NCBI RefSeq assembly: GCF_001884185.1
Contig: NZ_MAOE01000081.1
Coordinates: 1-64,000 of the forward strand
Source of the DNA: Bacillus albus
Lineage (GTDB): Bacteria; Bacillota; Bacilli; Bacillales; Bacillaceae_G
Direction of reading: 5' to 3'
Length of the DNA stretch: 64,000 bases
Below the pieces are notes generated by a model that was not told where the DNA came from, did no database searches, and saw nothing but the letters and a program-made list of their open reading frames with translations. The position numbers were made by a program, and so were the translations under genes. Positions 51,780-59,807 of this stretch are shown here, one piece after another. Positions within the stretch are counted from its first letter, which is position 1, and each line of letters begins with the position of its first letter.

Positions 51780-53069
51780 ATGTTAGAAAAACGTATACCA
51801 ATTCCAGTGGCAGAAGCAGTTGCGCGTGTAATGGAATATGCCTACCAAGGTGAAATAGAAAAGGTTTCTCTTATAGAAAGCTACGGTAGAACACTTGGAA
51901 AAGATGTTATTGCAGATCATGATGTTCCGCATTTTGATCGCTCTCCGTACGACGGATTTGCGATTCGAGCGGAAGATACAAAAGAAGCGAGTAGCAGTAA
52001 TCCTATTCAGTTTGAAGTGATTGGCGCGATTGGAGCAGGCTTTGTTTTTACAGAAGAAGTGAAAGAGTTTCAAGCTGTCCGTATTATGACAGGAGCAGCA
52101 ATTCCGGAAGGATGTAATGTGGTTGTTATGTTAGAGCTAACGGAAGGATTTGAAGAAAACGAAAAGACTTATATGGTATTAAAACGCTCTTTCTCTTCTG
52201 GCGATAATATTTCTTTTAAAGGAGAAGATGTAAAACAAAATAGCATTCTTGTAAAAAAGGGGACTGTTATTAATCCTGGAGTAGCGGCACTTCTTGCTAC
52301 GTTTGGTTATAGTTCTGTACACGTTATAAAACAGCCGGTTATTGGAATTGTAACGACAGGAAGCGAACTGCTTGAAGTACATGAACACTTAAAGCCAGGG
52401 AAGATTCGAAATAGTAACTCCTATATGATTGCTGCTCAAATTGAACGAGCTGGCGGAGTTGTACAGTATTATGGACAATTCGCTGACGATTTTGAGACGT
52501 GTTATAACAATGTGAAAAAAGCGATAAAAGAAGTTGATATATTAATTACAACTGGTGGCGTTTCGGTAGGAGATTATGACTATTTATCTGCTATTTATGA
52601 GAGATTACAAGCAAATGTACTTTTTAACAAAATAGCGATGCGACCAGGAAGTGTGACAACTGTAGCTGAGGTAGAAGGAAAACTACTATTTGGTTTATCT
52701 GGTAATCCTTCTGCTTGTTATGTCGGTTGTGAATTATATGTTAGGCCAGTCATTCGAACATACTTGCATAAAAAAGATTCACACGTATTTCGTGCAGAGG
52801 CGATTTTACAAAAAGACTTTCCAAAAGCAAACCCATTCACTCGTTTTGTAAGAGGCAAAGTGGAAATTGTAAATGGAAAATTGCAAGCGACACCAGTTGG
52901 TTTAGATAAATCTAGTGCAATTTCTTCACTTGCAGAGGCGAACGCATTTATTGTCCTGCCCGGAGGAACAAGGGGATTTGAAGCAGGAATAACTGTTTCG
53001 GTACTGTTATTAGAATTAAACGCTGGAAGTGAGTGGCCATGGGAAGAACCACTTCGGTCGTACAAATGA
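51780..53069 (+). CDS. moeA: Molybdopterin molybdenumtransferase
   Basis: 429 residues, standard for MoeA, which inserts molybdate into adenylylated molybdopterin. Motifs seen are DVPHFDRSPYDGFAIRAED (about 44-62), IMTGAAIPEG, TTGGVSVGDYDYL (near 262) and GLSGNPSACYVG. A C-terminal beta-barrel domain completes it. The ribosome binding site is GAGGTG. Confidence 0.96.
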   Translation: MLEKRIPIPVAEAVARVMEYAYQGEIEKVSLIESYGRTLGKDVIADHDVPHFDRSPYDGFAIRAEDTKEASSSNPIQFEVIGAIGAGFVFTEEVKEFQAVRIMTGAAIPEGCNVVVMLELTEGFEENEKTYMVLKRSFSSGDNISFKGEDVKQNSILVKKGTVINPGVAALLATFGYSSVHVIKQPVIGIVTTGSELLEVHEHLKPGKIRNSNSYMIAAQIERAGGVVQYYGQFADDFETCYNNVKKAIKEVDILITTGGVSVGDYDYLSAIYERLQANVLFNKIAMRPGSVTTVAEVEGKLLFGLSGNPSACYVGCELYVRPVIRTYLHKKDSHVFRAEAILQKDFPKANPFTRFVRGKVEIVNGKLQATPVGLDKSSAISSLAEANAFIVLPGGTRGFEAGITVSVLLLELNAGSEWPWEEPLRSYK

Positions 53070-53113
53070 TAGAAAAATAGATTGCTAATTTATATGAAGA
53101 TAAGAGGTGCAAG

Positions 53114-53584
53114 ATGACACATACGTATTACGAAGTAATTGATACACCTATTTCAATTGAAGAAGTTACAAACAAAGTAATTCGTCGTGAGTGCGGCGCG
53201 GTTACTACTTTCATTGGTACTGTTAGAGAATTTACGAAAGGCCGTCGTACGCTATATTTAGAGTATGTAGCATATAAAACAATGGCAGAAAAACAGCTTG
53301 AGAAAATTGGTACTGAAGTAGGAGAGAGGTGGCCTGGGACATTTGTCGCCATTACACATCGCATTGGTACATTACAAATTTGTGATCTTGCTGTTGTCGT
53401 TGCTGTTTCTACACCACACCGGAAAGCTGCCTATGAGGCGAACGAATATATTATGGAGCGTATAAAACAAATTGTTCCCATTTGGAAGAAAGAGTTTTGG
53501 GAAGATGGTGAATCTTGGATTGGTGATCAGTTAGAGAAGGTAGCATATGAGAATGGTGAGCCTGGAAAGGAGATGAGAATATGA
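53114..53584 (+). CDS. moaE: Molybdopterin synthase catalytic subunit
   Basis: 156 residues. It includes CGAVTTFIGTVREFTKGRRT near 28-47, YVAYKTMAEKQL and the lysine-rich IVPIWKKEFWEDGESWIGD, which are the hallmark MoaE catalytic and MoaD-binding segments. It converts cPMP to molybdopterin with sulfur from MoaD. It overlaps moaD by 4 bases. Confidence 0.96.
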   Translation: MTHTYYEVIDTPISIEEVTNKVIRRECGAVTTFIGTVREFTKGRRTLYLEYVAYKTMAEKQLEKIGTEVGERWPGTFVAITHRIGTLQICDLAVVVAVSTPHRKAAYEANEYIMERIKQIVPIWKKEFWEDGESWIGDQLEKVAYENGEPGKEMRI

Positions 53585-53814
53585 TTGAGGTACTATTATT
53601 TGCACATTTACAAGAAGAAGTAAGTAAGCCAGCATTACACATAGATTGTGAAAATATTACGGTTGCTAAACTTAAGGAAGTGCTCATTAAGAAATACAAC
53701 GTAGCGATTTCAAGTGAGATCATGGTCGCTATCAATGAAGAGTATGCAAATGAGGAAGACATCATTCAAACTGGCGATGTTATAGCAATGATTCCGCCAG
53801 TGAGTGGTGGTTGA
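53581..53814 (+). CDS. moaD: Molybdopterin synthase sulfur carrier subunit
   Basis: 77 residues with the beta-grasp ubiquitin-like fold and the essential C-terminal diglycine (PPVSGG), which is thiocarboxylated after adenylation by MoeB. Translation is coupled to moaE through the ATGA overlap. Confidence 0.95.
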   Translation: MIEVLLFAHLQEEVSKPALHIDCENITVAKLKEVLIKKYNVAISSEIMVAINEEYANEEDIIQTGDVIAMIPPVSGG

Positions 53815-53821
53815 TTCTTTT

Positions 53822-53853
53822 CAGCCTAATCATGTTAGGACGTGATTAGGCTG
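53822..53853 (+). other. Long perfect inverted repeat between moaD and narK
   Basis: CAGCCTAATCA pairs with TGATTAGGCTG around a 10-base loop. No T run follows, so it is not a standard terminator. It could be an mRNA-stabilising or processing hairpin within a moa-narK transcript, or an operator. Confidence 0.6.
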
Positions 53854-53894
53854 GAGGGAATGAATATAACTATGCATACATAGGAGGGTACAGG

Positions 53895-55064
53895 ATGAAA
53901 AGTCCTAATTTTCAATTAAGTTTACAAACTTCTAATCTAGTTATCGGTTTTATGGTATGGGTCATTTTATCATCATTAATGCCTTATATTAAAGCGGATA
54001 TTCCATTAACTGCGGGACAAATTTCTATGGTAACAGCAGTACCGGTTATATTAGGTTCTGTTCTTCGCATTCCAATTGGTTATTGGACAAATCGTTTCGG
54101 AGCAAGAAAATTATTCTTTATTAGTTTTATTCTATTATTATTTCCTGTCTTTTATATTAGTGTTGCCAATTCAATGATGGATTTAATTATTGGTGGTTTA
54201 TTTGTCGGAATCGGTGGGGCCGTATTCTCCGTAGGTGTAACTTCTTTACCGAAATATTTTCCGAAAGAGAGTCACGGTTTTGTAAATGGTATTTACGGTG
54301 TCGGTAACGCAGGAACAGCAATTACTTCGTTCTTAGCACCAGTTATCGCAACTTCAGTTGGCTGGAGAACGACAGTACAGTGTTATTTAGTTTTACTCGC
54401 AGCATTTGCACTTATGAACTTTTTATTAGGCGATCGTAAGGAGAAAAAGGTGAATACACCATTAATGGAACAAATAAAAGGTGTATATAAAAATGAAAAA
54501 CTTTGGTTTTTATGTATCTTTTACTTTTTAACATTTGGATCTTTCGTCGCATTTACTGTATACTTACCAAACTTTTTAGTATCTCACTTCGGATTAGAAA
54601 AAGTGGATGCAGGTATGCGGACAGCAGGATTCATTGTACTTGCAACAATTATGCGGCCAATTGGCGGTTGGCTTGGTGATAAATTTAACCCATTTAAAAT
54701 ATTAATCTTCGTATTTATCGGTTTAACACTTTCAGGTATTATTTTATCATTCATGCCTAGTATGAACGTATATACTTTTGGTTGCTTACTAGTCGCATTT
54801 TGTGCAGGTATCGGTAATGGTACAATCTTCAAACTCGTTCCAATGTACTTCTCAGAACAAGCTGGTATTGTAAATGGACTCGTTTCAGCTTTAGGCGGAC
54901 TAGGAGGGTTCTTCCCGCCGCTAATTTTAACATTATTATTCCAACTAACAGGTCATTATGCAATTGGATTTATGGCATTATCAGAAGTCGCACTTGCTTG
55001 TTTAATCATTACAGTGTGGATGTATAGTCAAGAAAAGCTGTTAGTGATGTTAAAGAATCATTAA
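53895..55064 (+). CDS. narK: Nitrate/nitrite transporter of the MFS
   Basis: 389 residues with about 12 membrane helices. NarK-type motifs are RIPIGYWTNRFGARK (loop 2-3), FVGIGGAVFSVGVTSLPKYF and FVNGIYGVGNAGTA (glycine-rich nitrate signature region, near 133-146), with a second Gly-rich helix, GLVSALGGLGGFFPP, near 327. It imports nitrate and/or exports nitrite for the respiratory reductase. The ribosome binding site is AGGAGGG. It may be the last gene of the moa transcript. Confidence 0.92.
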   Translation: MKSPNFQLSLQTSNLVIGFMVWVILSSLMPYIKADIPLTAGQISMVTAVPVILGSVLRIPIGYWTNRFGARKLFFISFILLLFPVFYISVANSMMDLIIGGLFVGIGGAVFSVGVTSLPKYFPKESHGFVNGIYGVGNAGTAITSFLAPVIATSVGWRTTVQCYLVLLAAFALMNFLLGDRKEKKVNTPLMEQIKGVYKNEKLWFLCIFYFLTFGSFVAFTVYLPNFLVSHFGLEKVDAGMRTAGFIVLATIMRPIGGWLGDKFNPFKILIFVFIGLTLSGIILSFMPSMNVYTFGCLLVAFCAGIGNGTIFKLVPMYFSEQAGIVNGLVSALGGLGGFFPPLILTLLFQLTGHYAIGFMALSEVALACLIITVWMYSQEKLLVMLKNH

Positions 55065-55073
55065 AAAAGAAAA

Positions 55074-55108
55074 AGAGCCGTCCCGAAGTATTTTGGGAGG
55101 ATTCTTTT
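55074..55108 (+). terminator. Probable terminator after narK
   Basis: An imperfect hairpin centred on TCCCGAA/TTTGGGA with a T-rich 3' side (ATTCTTTT). Confidence 0.6.
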
Positions 55109-55680
55109 AGTAATAGACTTCAACTTGTTTTTTATTGATATCTTAACAAATGTTCGTTTTCTAAAATATTGTGGTTTTTAAATGAAAAACAGAAGGGTAA
55201 TGGAATTTTATGTTAAAATATAGATATCAGATGTTATTCAATTAAAGGGCAGGTTAGCTCAAGCACAAAGATTAAACTAATTTTTAGAAAGCAAATATAT
55301 CGAGAATGAAAATAATAACTTTTGAATTAAACGATGACTATTGGTCGCTAACGAATCGATAAATAGTCGCTCCTTTCTAAAAGCTATCTATTAATATGTA
55401 TAAAAATATATCAATAGCTTGAAATGTTCCGAAATTCAAAAAACATATAAAGGTATCTATAACAAGAAAAAACTGCATATTTTTTAGGACCAGATTTTTG
55501 GGTAAGGCTAATGGATATTGTGAAAAAGTACACTTAAAATAAAGAATACAGTTTAGGTTGATAAGATAAAATTATGAATTTGTATAAATAATTCATAATT
55601 TTCTTTGTGAGTCATATTTGATATGTTAAAGAAAAGAGAGCGTTTAATCCAACTAAAATATATGTAGAATGAGGTTTTAA
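55109..55680. other. Gene-free AT-rich spacer
   Basis: About 570 bases without a coding-like frame or ribosome binding site until GAGG just before 55681. A short imperfect repeat (GACTATTGGTCGC and AAATAGTCGC, near 55334-55372) is the only structure noted. A promoter for the downstream transporter is expected but not placed. Confidence 0.5.
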
Positions 55681-56598
55681 ATGTTTATTTTCATTATATT
55701 AGACGTAATAGTACCAATATTAATATTGATGCTAATTGGTGCAATCTTACAAAGGAAGTTCCAATTTAACTTAAAGCAGCTATCTACACTTATTAATTAT
55801 TGCTTGATGCCAGCGGCTGTATTTGTGAATATATATGATATTAGTATAGAAACAGGTTTGTTGCTCCAGATCATGTACTATTTAATGTTTTATAGTCTGA
55901 GTCTAATGCTAGTAAGTCATTTTATTTCAAAAACATTAAAGTTAGAAAAAGGAGAAAGTGCAGCTCTAAAAAATAGCATTTCGTTAATGAATTCCGGTAA
56001 TTATGGATTACCAGTAAGTCAATTGATTTTCAGTCACAATCCAGTGGGGGTTTCCATTCAGATTTTCATTGTGATTTTCCAAAACCTTTTAACTTATTCA
56101 TATGGGATTTATAACTTACTATCAGCAACAAAAACAATCGGAGGTATTATTCAATCATTTATAAGACTGCCTGTATTTCATGCGCTCGTACTAGGGATTC
56201 TCTTTCAATCGTTTACAATTCAAATACCTAATTCTATCTTTCTACCTCTTAATCAGCTTGCGAATAGTTTTGTTGCCATAGCACTCATATTGCTAGGAGC
56301 ACAATTAGCCAACATTAAGCTTAATTTTTTCCATAGAGTCATAACATGGTCTTTAATTGGAAGGTTACTGATGGGGCCATTATTAGCACTTTCCATGATC
56401 TACCTCTTAAACATTGATGGAATTGTTGCACAATCATTATTTATTGCAAGTTCTTTTCCTACTTCAAGAAATACATCAACTATTGCTATGGAGTATCAAA
56501 TAGAGCCTGAACTACATGCACAAATCGTTTTATTTTCAACACTTTTCAGCATTATTACAGTAACTGTCGTTATTTATTTGTCATATATTTTGTTTTGA
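55681..56598 (+). CDS. AEC family transporter
   Basis: 305 residues with about ten membrane helices in two similar halves. The family break regions are seen in SLMNSGNYGLPVSQL (about 100-114) and LILLGAQLANI near 203. AEC (auxin efflux carrier family) proteins in bacteria move organic anions; the substrate here is unknown. The ribosome binding site is GAGGT. It is flanked by spacers and looks monocistronic. Confidence 0.88.
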   Translation: MFIFIILDVIVPILILMLIGAILQRKFQFNLKQLSTLINYCLMPAAVFVNIYDISIETGLLLQIMYYLMFYSLSLMLVSHFISKTLKLEKGESAALKNSISLMNSGNYGLPVSQLIFSHNPVGVSIQIFIVIFQNLLTYSYGIYNLLSATKTIGGIIQSFIRLPVFHALVLGILFQSFTIQIPNSIFLPLNQLANSFVAIALILLGAQLANIKLNFFHRVITWSLIGRLLMGPLLALSMIYLLNIDGIVAQSLFIASSFPTSRNTSTIAMEYQIEPELHAQIVLFSTLFSIITVTVVIYLSYILF

Positions 56599-56759
56599 AT
56601 ATACGTTTAAAACCGAATGGATTTGAGGCGGTAAATGATGGATGGAAATCCCATTGATATGAGCGGAAAACAGTCTTTGATATATTAGGTGTCGTTTACA
56701 ATTGTACTATGTCTGATAATCAAGCGGCTTAATTCAAAAAAGAAACCAAAATAAAAAGA

Positions 56760-56784
56760 ACAAACGCTTCTAAAAAACGTTTGT
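56760..56784 (-). terminator. Terminator of the siroheme operon
   Basis: ACAAACG pairs with CGTTTGT. On the - strand it is followed by TTCTTTTTATTTTGG. The adjacent stretch 56599-56759 has no visible gene. Confidence 0.7.
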
Positions 56785-56818
56785 CCAAAGGTAATTACTA
56801 TTTTAGCTAAGAAATAGA

Positions 56819-57292
56819 TTATAATTTGTGAGTACGAGAAAGCTTTTTTATAAGTTTAGGAAATATAGATGTTAGTTCCTGCTTCATACGCTTCGTAAAC
56901 GATGGATTTTTACCTGAAGTTGAAATAGTGAAAACATATTCATCATGTCGGATGACGCCAGGTGTGTGAAAAGATGATTCTGTACCATCACTTACAACGT
57001 TAACCCACTGGAAATCGTGGGCGGCCTGTTTAACCATCAGATTTACAGCATGTTGATTTGTAGCTGCATAAATAAGGTGAGCATCTTTAATATCATCATT
57101 ACTAAAAGTTTTTTGCTTCCAAGTAATATAAGGGAGTTCCTTCATTTCCGCGCAAATTTCTGGGCTAATAACGGTGACAAAAGCTCCTGTATCTTTTAAT
57201 CCAGACGCTTTTCGATATGCGATTTTACCTCCACCAATAATAACGACCACTTTTTTATTTAAATTAAGCATAAGAGGGTACATGTTATACAT
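56819..57292 (-). CDS. sirC: Precorrin-2 dehydrogenase/sirohydrochlorin-type SirC
   Basis: 157 residues. The Rossmann motif VVIIGGGKIAYRKASGL is near the N-terminus and the family segment TISTSGKNPSFTKRMKQEL is at 120-140. It oxidises precorrin-2 to sirohydrochlorin with NAD. It lacks the methyltransferase domain found in CysG. ATG 57292 is 9 bases from GGAGG; other in-frame starts are at 57298 and 57283. It overlaps sirB by 8 bases. The product pathway supplies siroheme to NirB. Confidence 0.92.
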   Translation of the reverse strand: MYNMYPLMLNLNKKVVVIIGGGKIAYRKASGLKDTGAFVTVISPEICAEMKELPYITWKQKTFSNDDIKDAHLIYAATNQHAVNLMVKQAAHDFQWVNVVSDGTESSFHTPGVIRHDEYVFTISTSGKNPSFTKRMKQELTSIFPKLIKKLSRTHKL

Positions 57293-57995
57293 ACACACAT
57301 TCCTCCATTCGTTCTAATAATGTTAATTTCATATATGTATCAAACTGAAGACAGTTACAAGTCGTAATGTGATCATATTTTTTCGTATGCAACTTAATTT
57401 TTTGAAGCAACAACCCGGTAAAGAGAAGATATGGCATGACGTATACGTGAGGCGCAGACGATGTTATCTTCTTGAGCTCAGCAGTAAAAGAAGGCGTTCC
57501 TTTCGTTAAAAAGGAGCACGATACTGGCATACCAAGTTTTCGTTCGACAGCTGCTCCGATTTGTTGTAACTCATGTATCGGCTGTGGATCACTACTACCT
57601 CGTCCTACGAGTAAAATACTACTACCTTGCATTGGCGTAGCTTCACGTATTCTTTTTACTACAAGTTCCACCATATGTGGATGCGTACTAAAAGGAGGTA
57701 CAACTGAAAATGATATTTGTGGAAATTTCTTTTGTAGTTGCTCTATTTCAAAAGGAATATCACGTTTATAGTGAGCTGCTGCAAATAATAAAACAGGTAC
57801 AATCATTATTTCAGTTGCGCCCTCTAGTATCGTTTCTGTAACTGCATCCGAAATAGTAGGTGTTGTTAGTTCTAGAAAAGCTATTTTTTGAATCCTTTCG
57901 TTACGTTCTGTCATAACAGAATGAATAAAGTGAATGAATTGCTCATTACCTTCTTGCAAGCGACTCCCGTGTCCAACATATACAATACCTTTCAT
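57285..57995 (-). CDS. sirB: Sirohydrochlorin ferrochelatase
   Basis: 236 residues of the CbiX/SirB class. It begins KGIVYVGHGSRLQEGNEQF with the catalytic His, and has IMIVPVLLFAAAHYKRDIP (second His near 90) and VGRGSSDP in the second half. It inserts Fe2+ into sirohydrochlorin to form siroheme. It is coupled to the upstream gene by a 4-base overlap. Confidence 0.92.
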   Translation of the reverse strand: MKGIVYVGHGSRLQEGNEQFIHFIHSVMTERNERIQKIAFLELTTPTISDAVTETILEGATEIMIVPVLLFAAAHYKRDIPFEIEQLQKKFPQISFSVVPPFSTHPHMVELVVKRIREATPMQGSSILLVGRGSSDPQPIHELQQIGAAVERKLGMPVSCSFLTKGTPSFTAELKKITSSAPHVYVMPYLLFTGLLLQKIKLHTKKYDHITTCNCLQFDTYMKLTLLERMEECVYV

Positions 57996-59416
57996 CGTAC
58001 CACCAAATCTTTCTTCATAATCATGTTTTGTAATTGCTCATCTACATGATGAAATCCGACCTTATTCGCATAGTGTAAAGTTGGAATGTCGGTATACGAG
58101 AAGGGAAGAGTAAGAATATCGCTAAAGCCAAGTCGTTTTATTTCTGATAAAAATGTATCAATAGAGGCACGCCCTTCAAACACAATACTATCCCATGAGA
58201 ATTCAGAAAGCATACGAGAATGCACTTCATCGAAGCGATGGTCAATTGTATACTCATGAGTCATCATGTATGACCCGGCACCAATTTTCTCTTGAATAAA
58301 AGCAATTCGATTAATATTTCTTCCTAAATAAACAGTAGTATCGGAAGAGTACTCTGCTTGTTTACATAGTAGCCCATATTGCATAATTTTTTCTTGAGTG
58401 GCAACGTTCATATATTGCAGTTGCGCGTGTAAAGAACGAATATCTTTCTGATGTTTACTACATGATCGCATCAGTATTTCTACACTTTTAGCTGAACAAA
58501 AAACAAGACGATCAACTTTAAAAATTTCATTGATTTGTTCAAGTGTTAATGTGTATTCTACCTTTTTGAAAGTTGGAATTTGATATATTTCTGCACCGGC
58601 TGCTTGTAACTTTTGCACCATTGAACTTGTTTTATTTGTTGCGGATGCAAATAAAACTTTTTTCCCATGTAATGGTTTACGTTCTTTCCAAGCGATTTGA
58701 TCTCGTAATGAAACGACATCACCAACAATTGTCATAGATGGATTAGAAATATTTTCGTTTTTGACGATAGAAACAATGGTTGAAAGTGTTCCTGTGACAA
58801 CGCGCTGCTTTCCGGTTGTACCCCATTCAATGACTGCTACTGGCGTATCTTTTTTCTTTCCTGCTTGTAGTAAGTTTTCACAAATTGTAGGTAAGTTTTT
58901 TATACCCATGTAGTAGGCGATTGTATCGCTGTTGTGGGATGAATTATATTTTCCATGGTCGGTTAAAGGACCTTTCGCATGCCCAGTTAGTAAAGTGACG
59001 CTATTACTGTAGTTACGGTGGGTGAGGGGGATACCTGCATAGCTACTAGCGGCGATGCTAGATGTAATACCTGGTACAATTTCATATGGAACGTTCGCTG
59101 CTGCTAAAGTTTCTGCTTCTTCACCGACACGGCCAAAAATAGATGGATCTCCGCCTTTTAAGCGGACAACGATTTTTCCTTCTCTCGCAAATTGAAGGAG
59201 ATGGGCGTTAATCATTTCTTGTCGCATAATATGATTCTTTGGCATTTTTCCGCAATAAATAAGTTCACATGTTTCTTTTGTATAGCGAAGAAAGGAAGGG
59301 TTTAATAAACGGTCATATAAAACGATATCTGCACGCTTTAAACAATCTATCGCTTTCTTTGTAATAAGCCCTTCATCACCTGGTCCTGCACCAACTAAAT
59401 ATACATATCCGTTCAT
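57992..59416 (-). CDS. cobA: Uroporphyrinogen-III C-methyltransferase fused to HemD-like domain
   Basis: 474 residues. Residues 1-245 are a complete SUMT: YLVGAGPGDEGLITKKA, VVRLKGGDPSIFGRVGEEA and GIPLTHRNYSNSVTLLTGH. Residues 250-474 resemble uroporphyrinogen-III synthase (HemD), with KKVLFASATNKTSSMVQKLQ, then a divergent end. The fusion would couple ring closure to methylation at the start of siroheme synthesis. The second of two adjacent ATGs has better spacing to GAGGTG. Confidence 0.92.
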   Translation of the reverse strand: MNGYVYLVGAGPGDEGLITKKAIDCLKRADIVLYDRLLNPSFLRYTKETCELIYCGKMPKNHIMRQEMINAHLLQFAREGKIVVRLKGGDPSIFGRVGEEAETLAAANVPYEIVPGITSSIAASSYAGIPLTHRNYSNSVTLLTGHAKGPLTDHGKYNSSHNSDTIAYYMGIKNLPTICENLLQAGKKKDTPVAVIEWGTTGKQRVVTGTLSTIVSIVKNENISNPSMTIVGDVVSLRDQIAWKERKPLHGKKVLFASATNKTSSMVQKLQAAGAEIYQIPTFKKVEYTLTLEQINEIFKVDRLVFCSAKSVEILMRSCSKHQKDIRSLHAQLQYMNVATQEKIMQYGLLCKQAEYSSDTTVYLGRNINRIAFIQEKIGAGSYMMTHEYTIDHRFDEVHSRMLSEFSWDSIVFEGRASIDTFLSEIKRLGFSDILTLPFSYTDIPTLHYANKVGFHHVDEQLQNMIMKKDLVVR

Positions 59417-59474
59417 CATCGCACCTCATCAATTTTTATTTAAAAGGAAGCCAGAGGAGGCTTCCTTTCGTAAA

Positions 59475-59792
59475 TTACATGTATATATAAATGTCACCAT
59501 CAATAACTTCTACTTCATATGTTTGAATACAGCCGTCATCAGGTTTTTGAACTTCACCTGTTATTAATGAGATTTTCCAATCATGCAGTGGACAAAAGAC
59601 GAATTCTCCAGATACAATGCCTTCTGCTAACGGTCCGTTTTTATGAGGACAACGATTTTCTACAGCTCGAATATCACCATTTGACAGGCGAAATAGAGCG
59701 ATAGATATACCTTTCATTTGTACTTCTTTACCGATTTGAATAGGAAGGTCTTCCGCACGCATAACTTTTATTTTTTCTTTCGTTTGTATCAT
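59475..59792 (-). CDS. nirD: Nitrite reductase small subunit (Rieske type)
   Basis: 105 residues with a Rieske-like fold. Cluster ligands are seen in ENRCPHKNGPLAEG (Cys-x-His) and FVFCPLHDWKI (Cys-x-x-His), so it appears able to bind a [2Fe-2S] centre. It is the partner of NirB in NADH-dependent nitrite reduction to ammonium. ATG at 59792 follows AAGGAG. It starts 15 bases after the nirB stop. Confidence 0.95.
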   Translation of the reverse strand: MIQTKEKIKVMRAEDLPIQIGKEVQMKGISIALFRLSNGDIRAVENRCPHKNGPLAEGIVSGEFVFCPLHDWKISLITGEVQKPDDGCIQTYEVEVIDGDIYIYM

Positions 59793-59807
59793 ATAGATCA
59801 CAGCTCC

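Noticed and set aside
55109-55680. Possible small RNA in the spacer after narK
   Set aside because: No clear promoter plus terminator pair was found.
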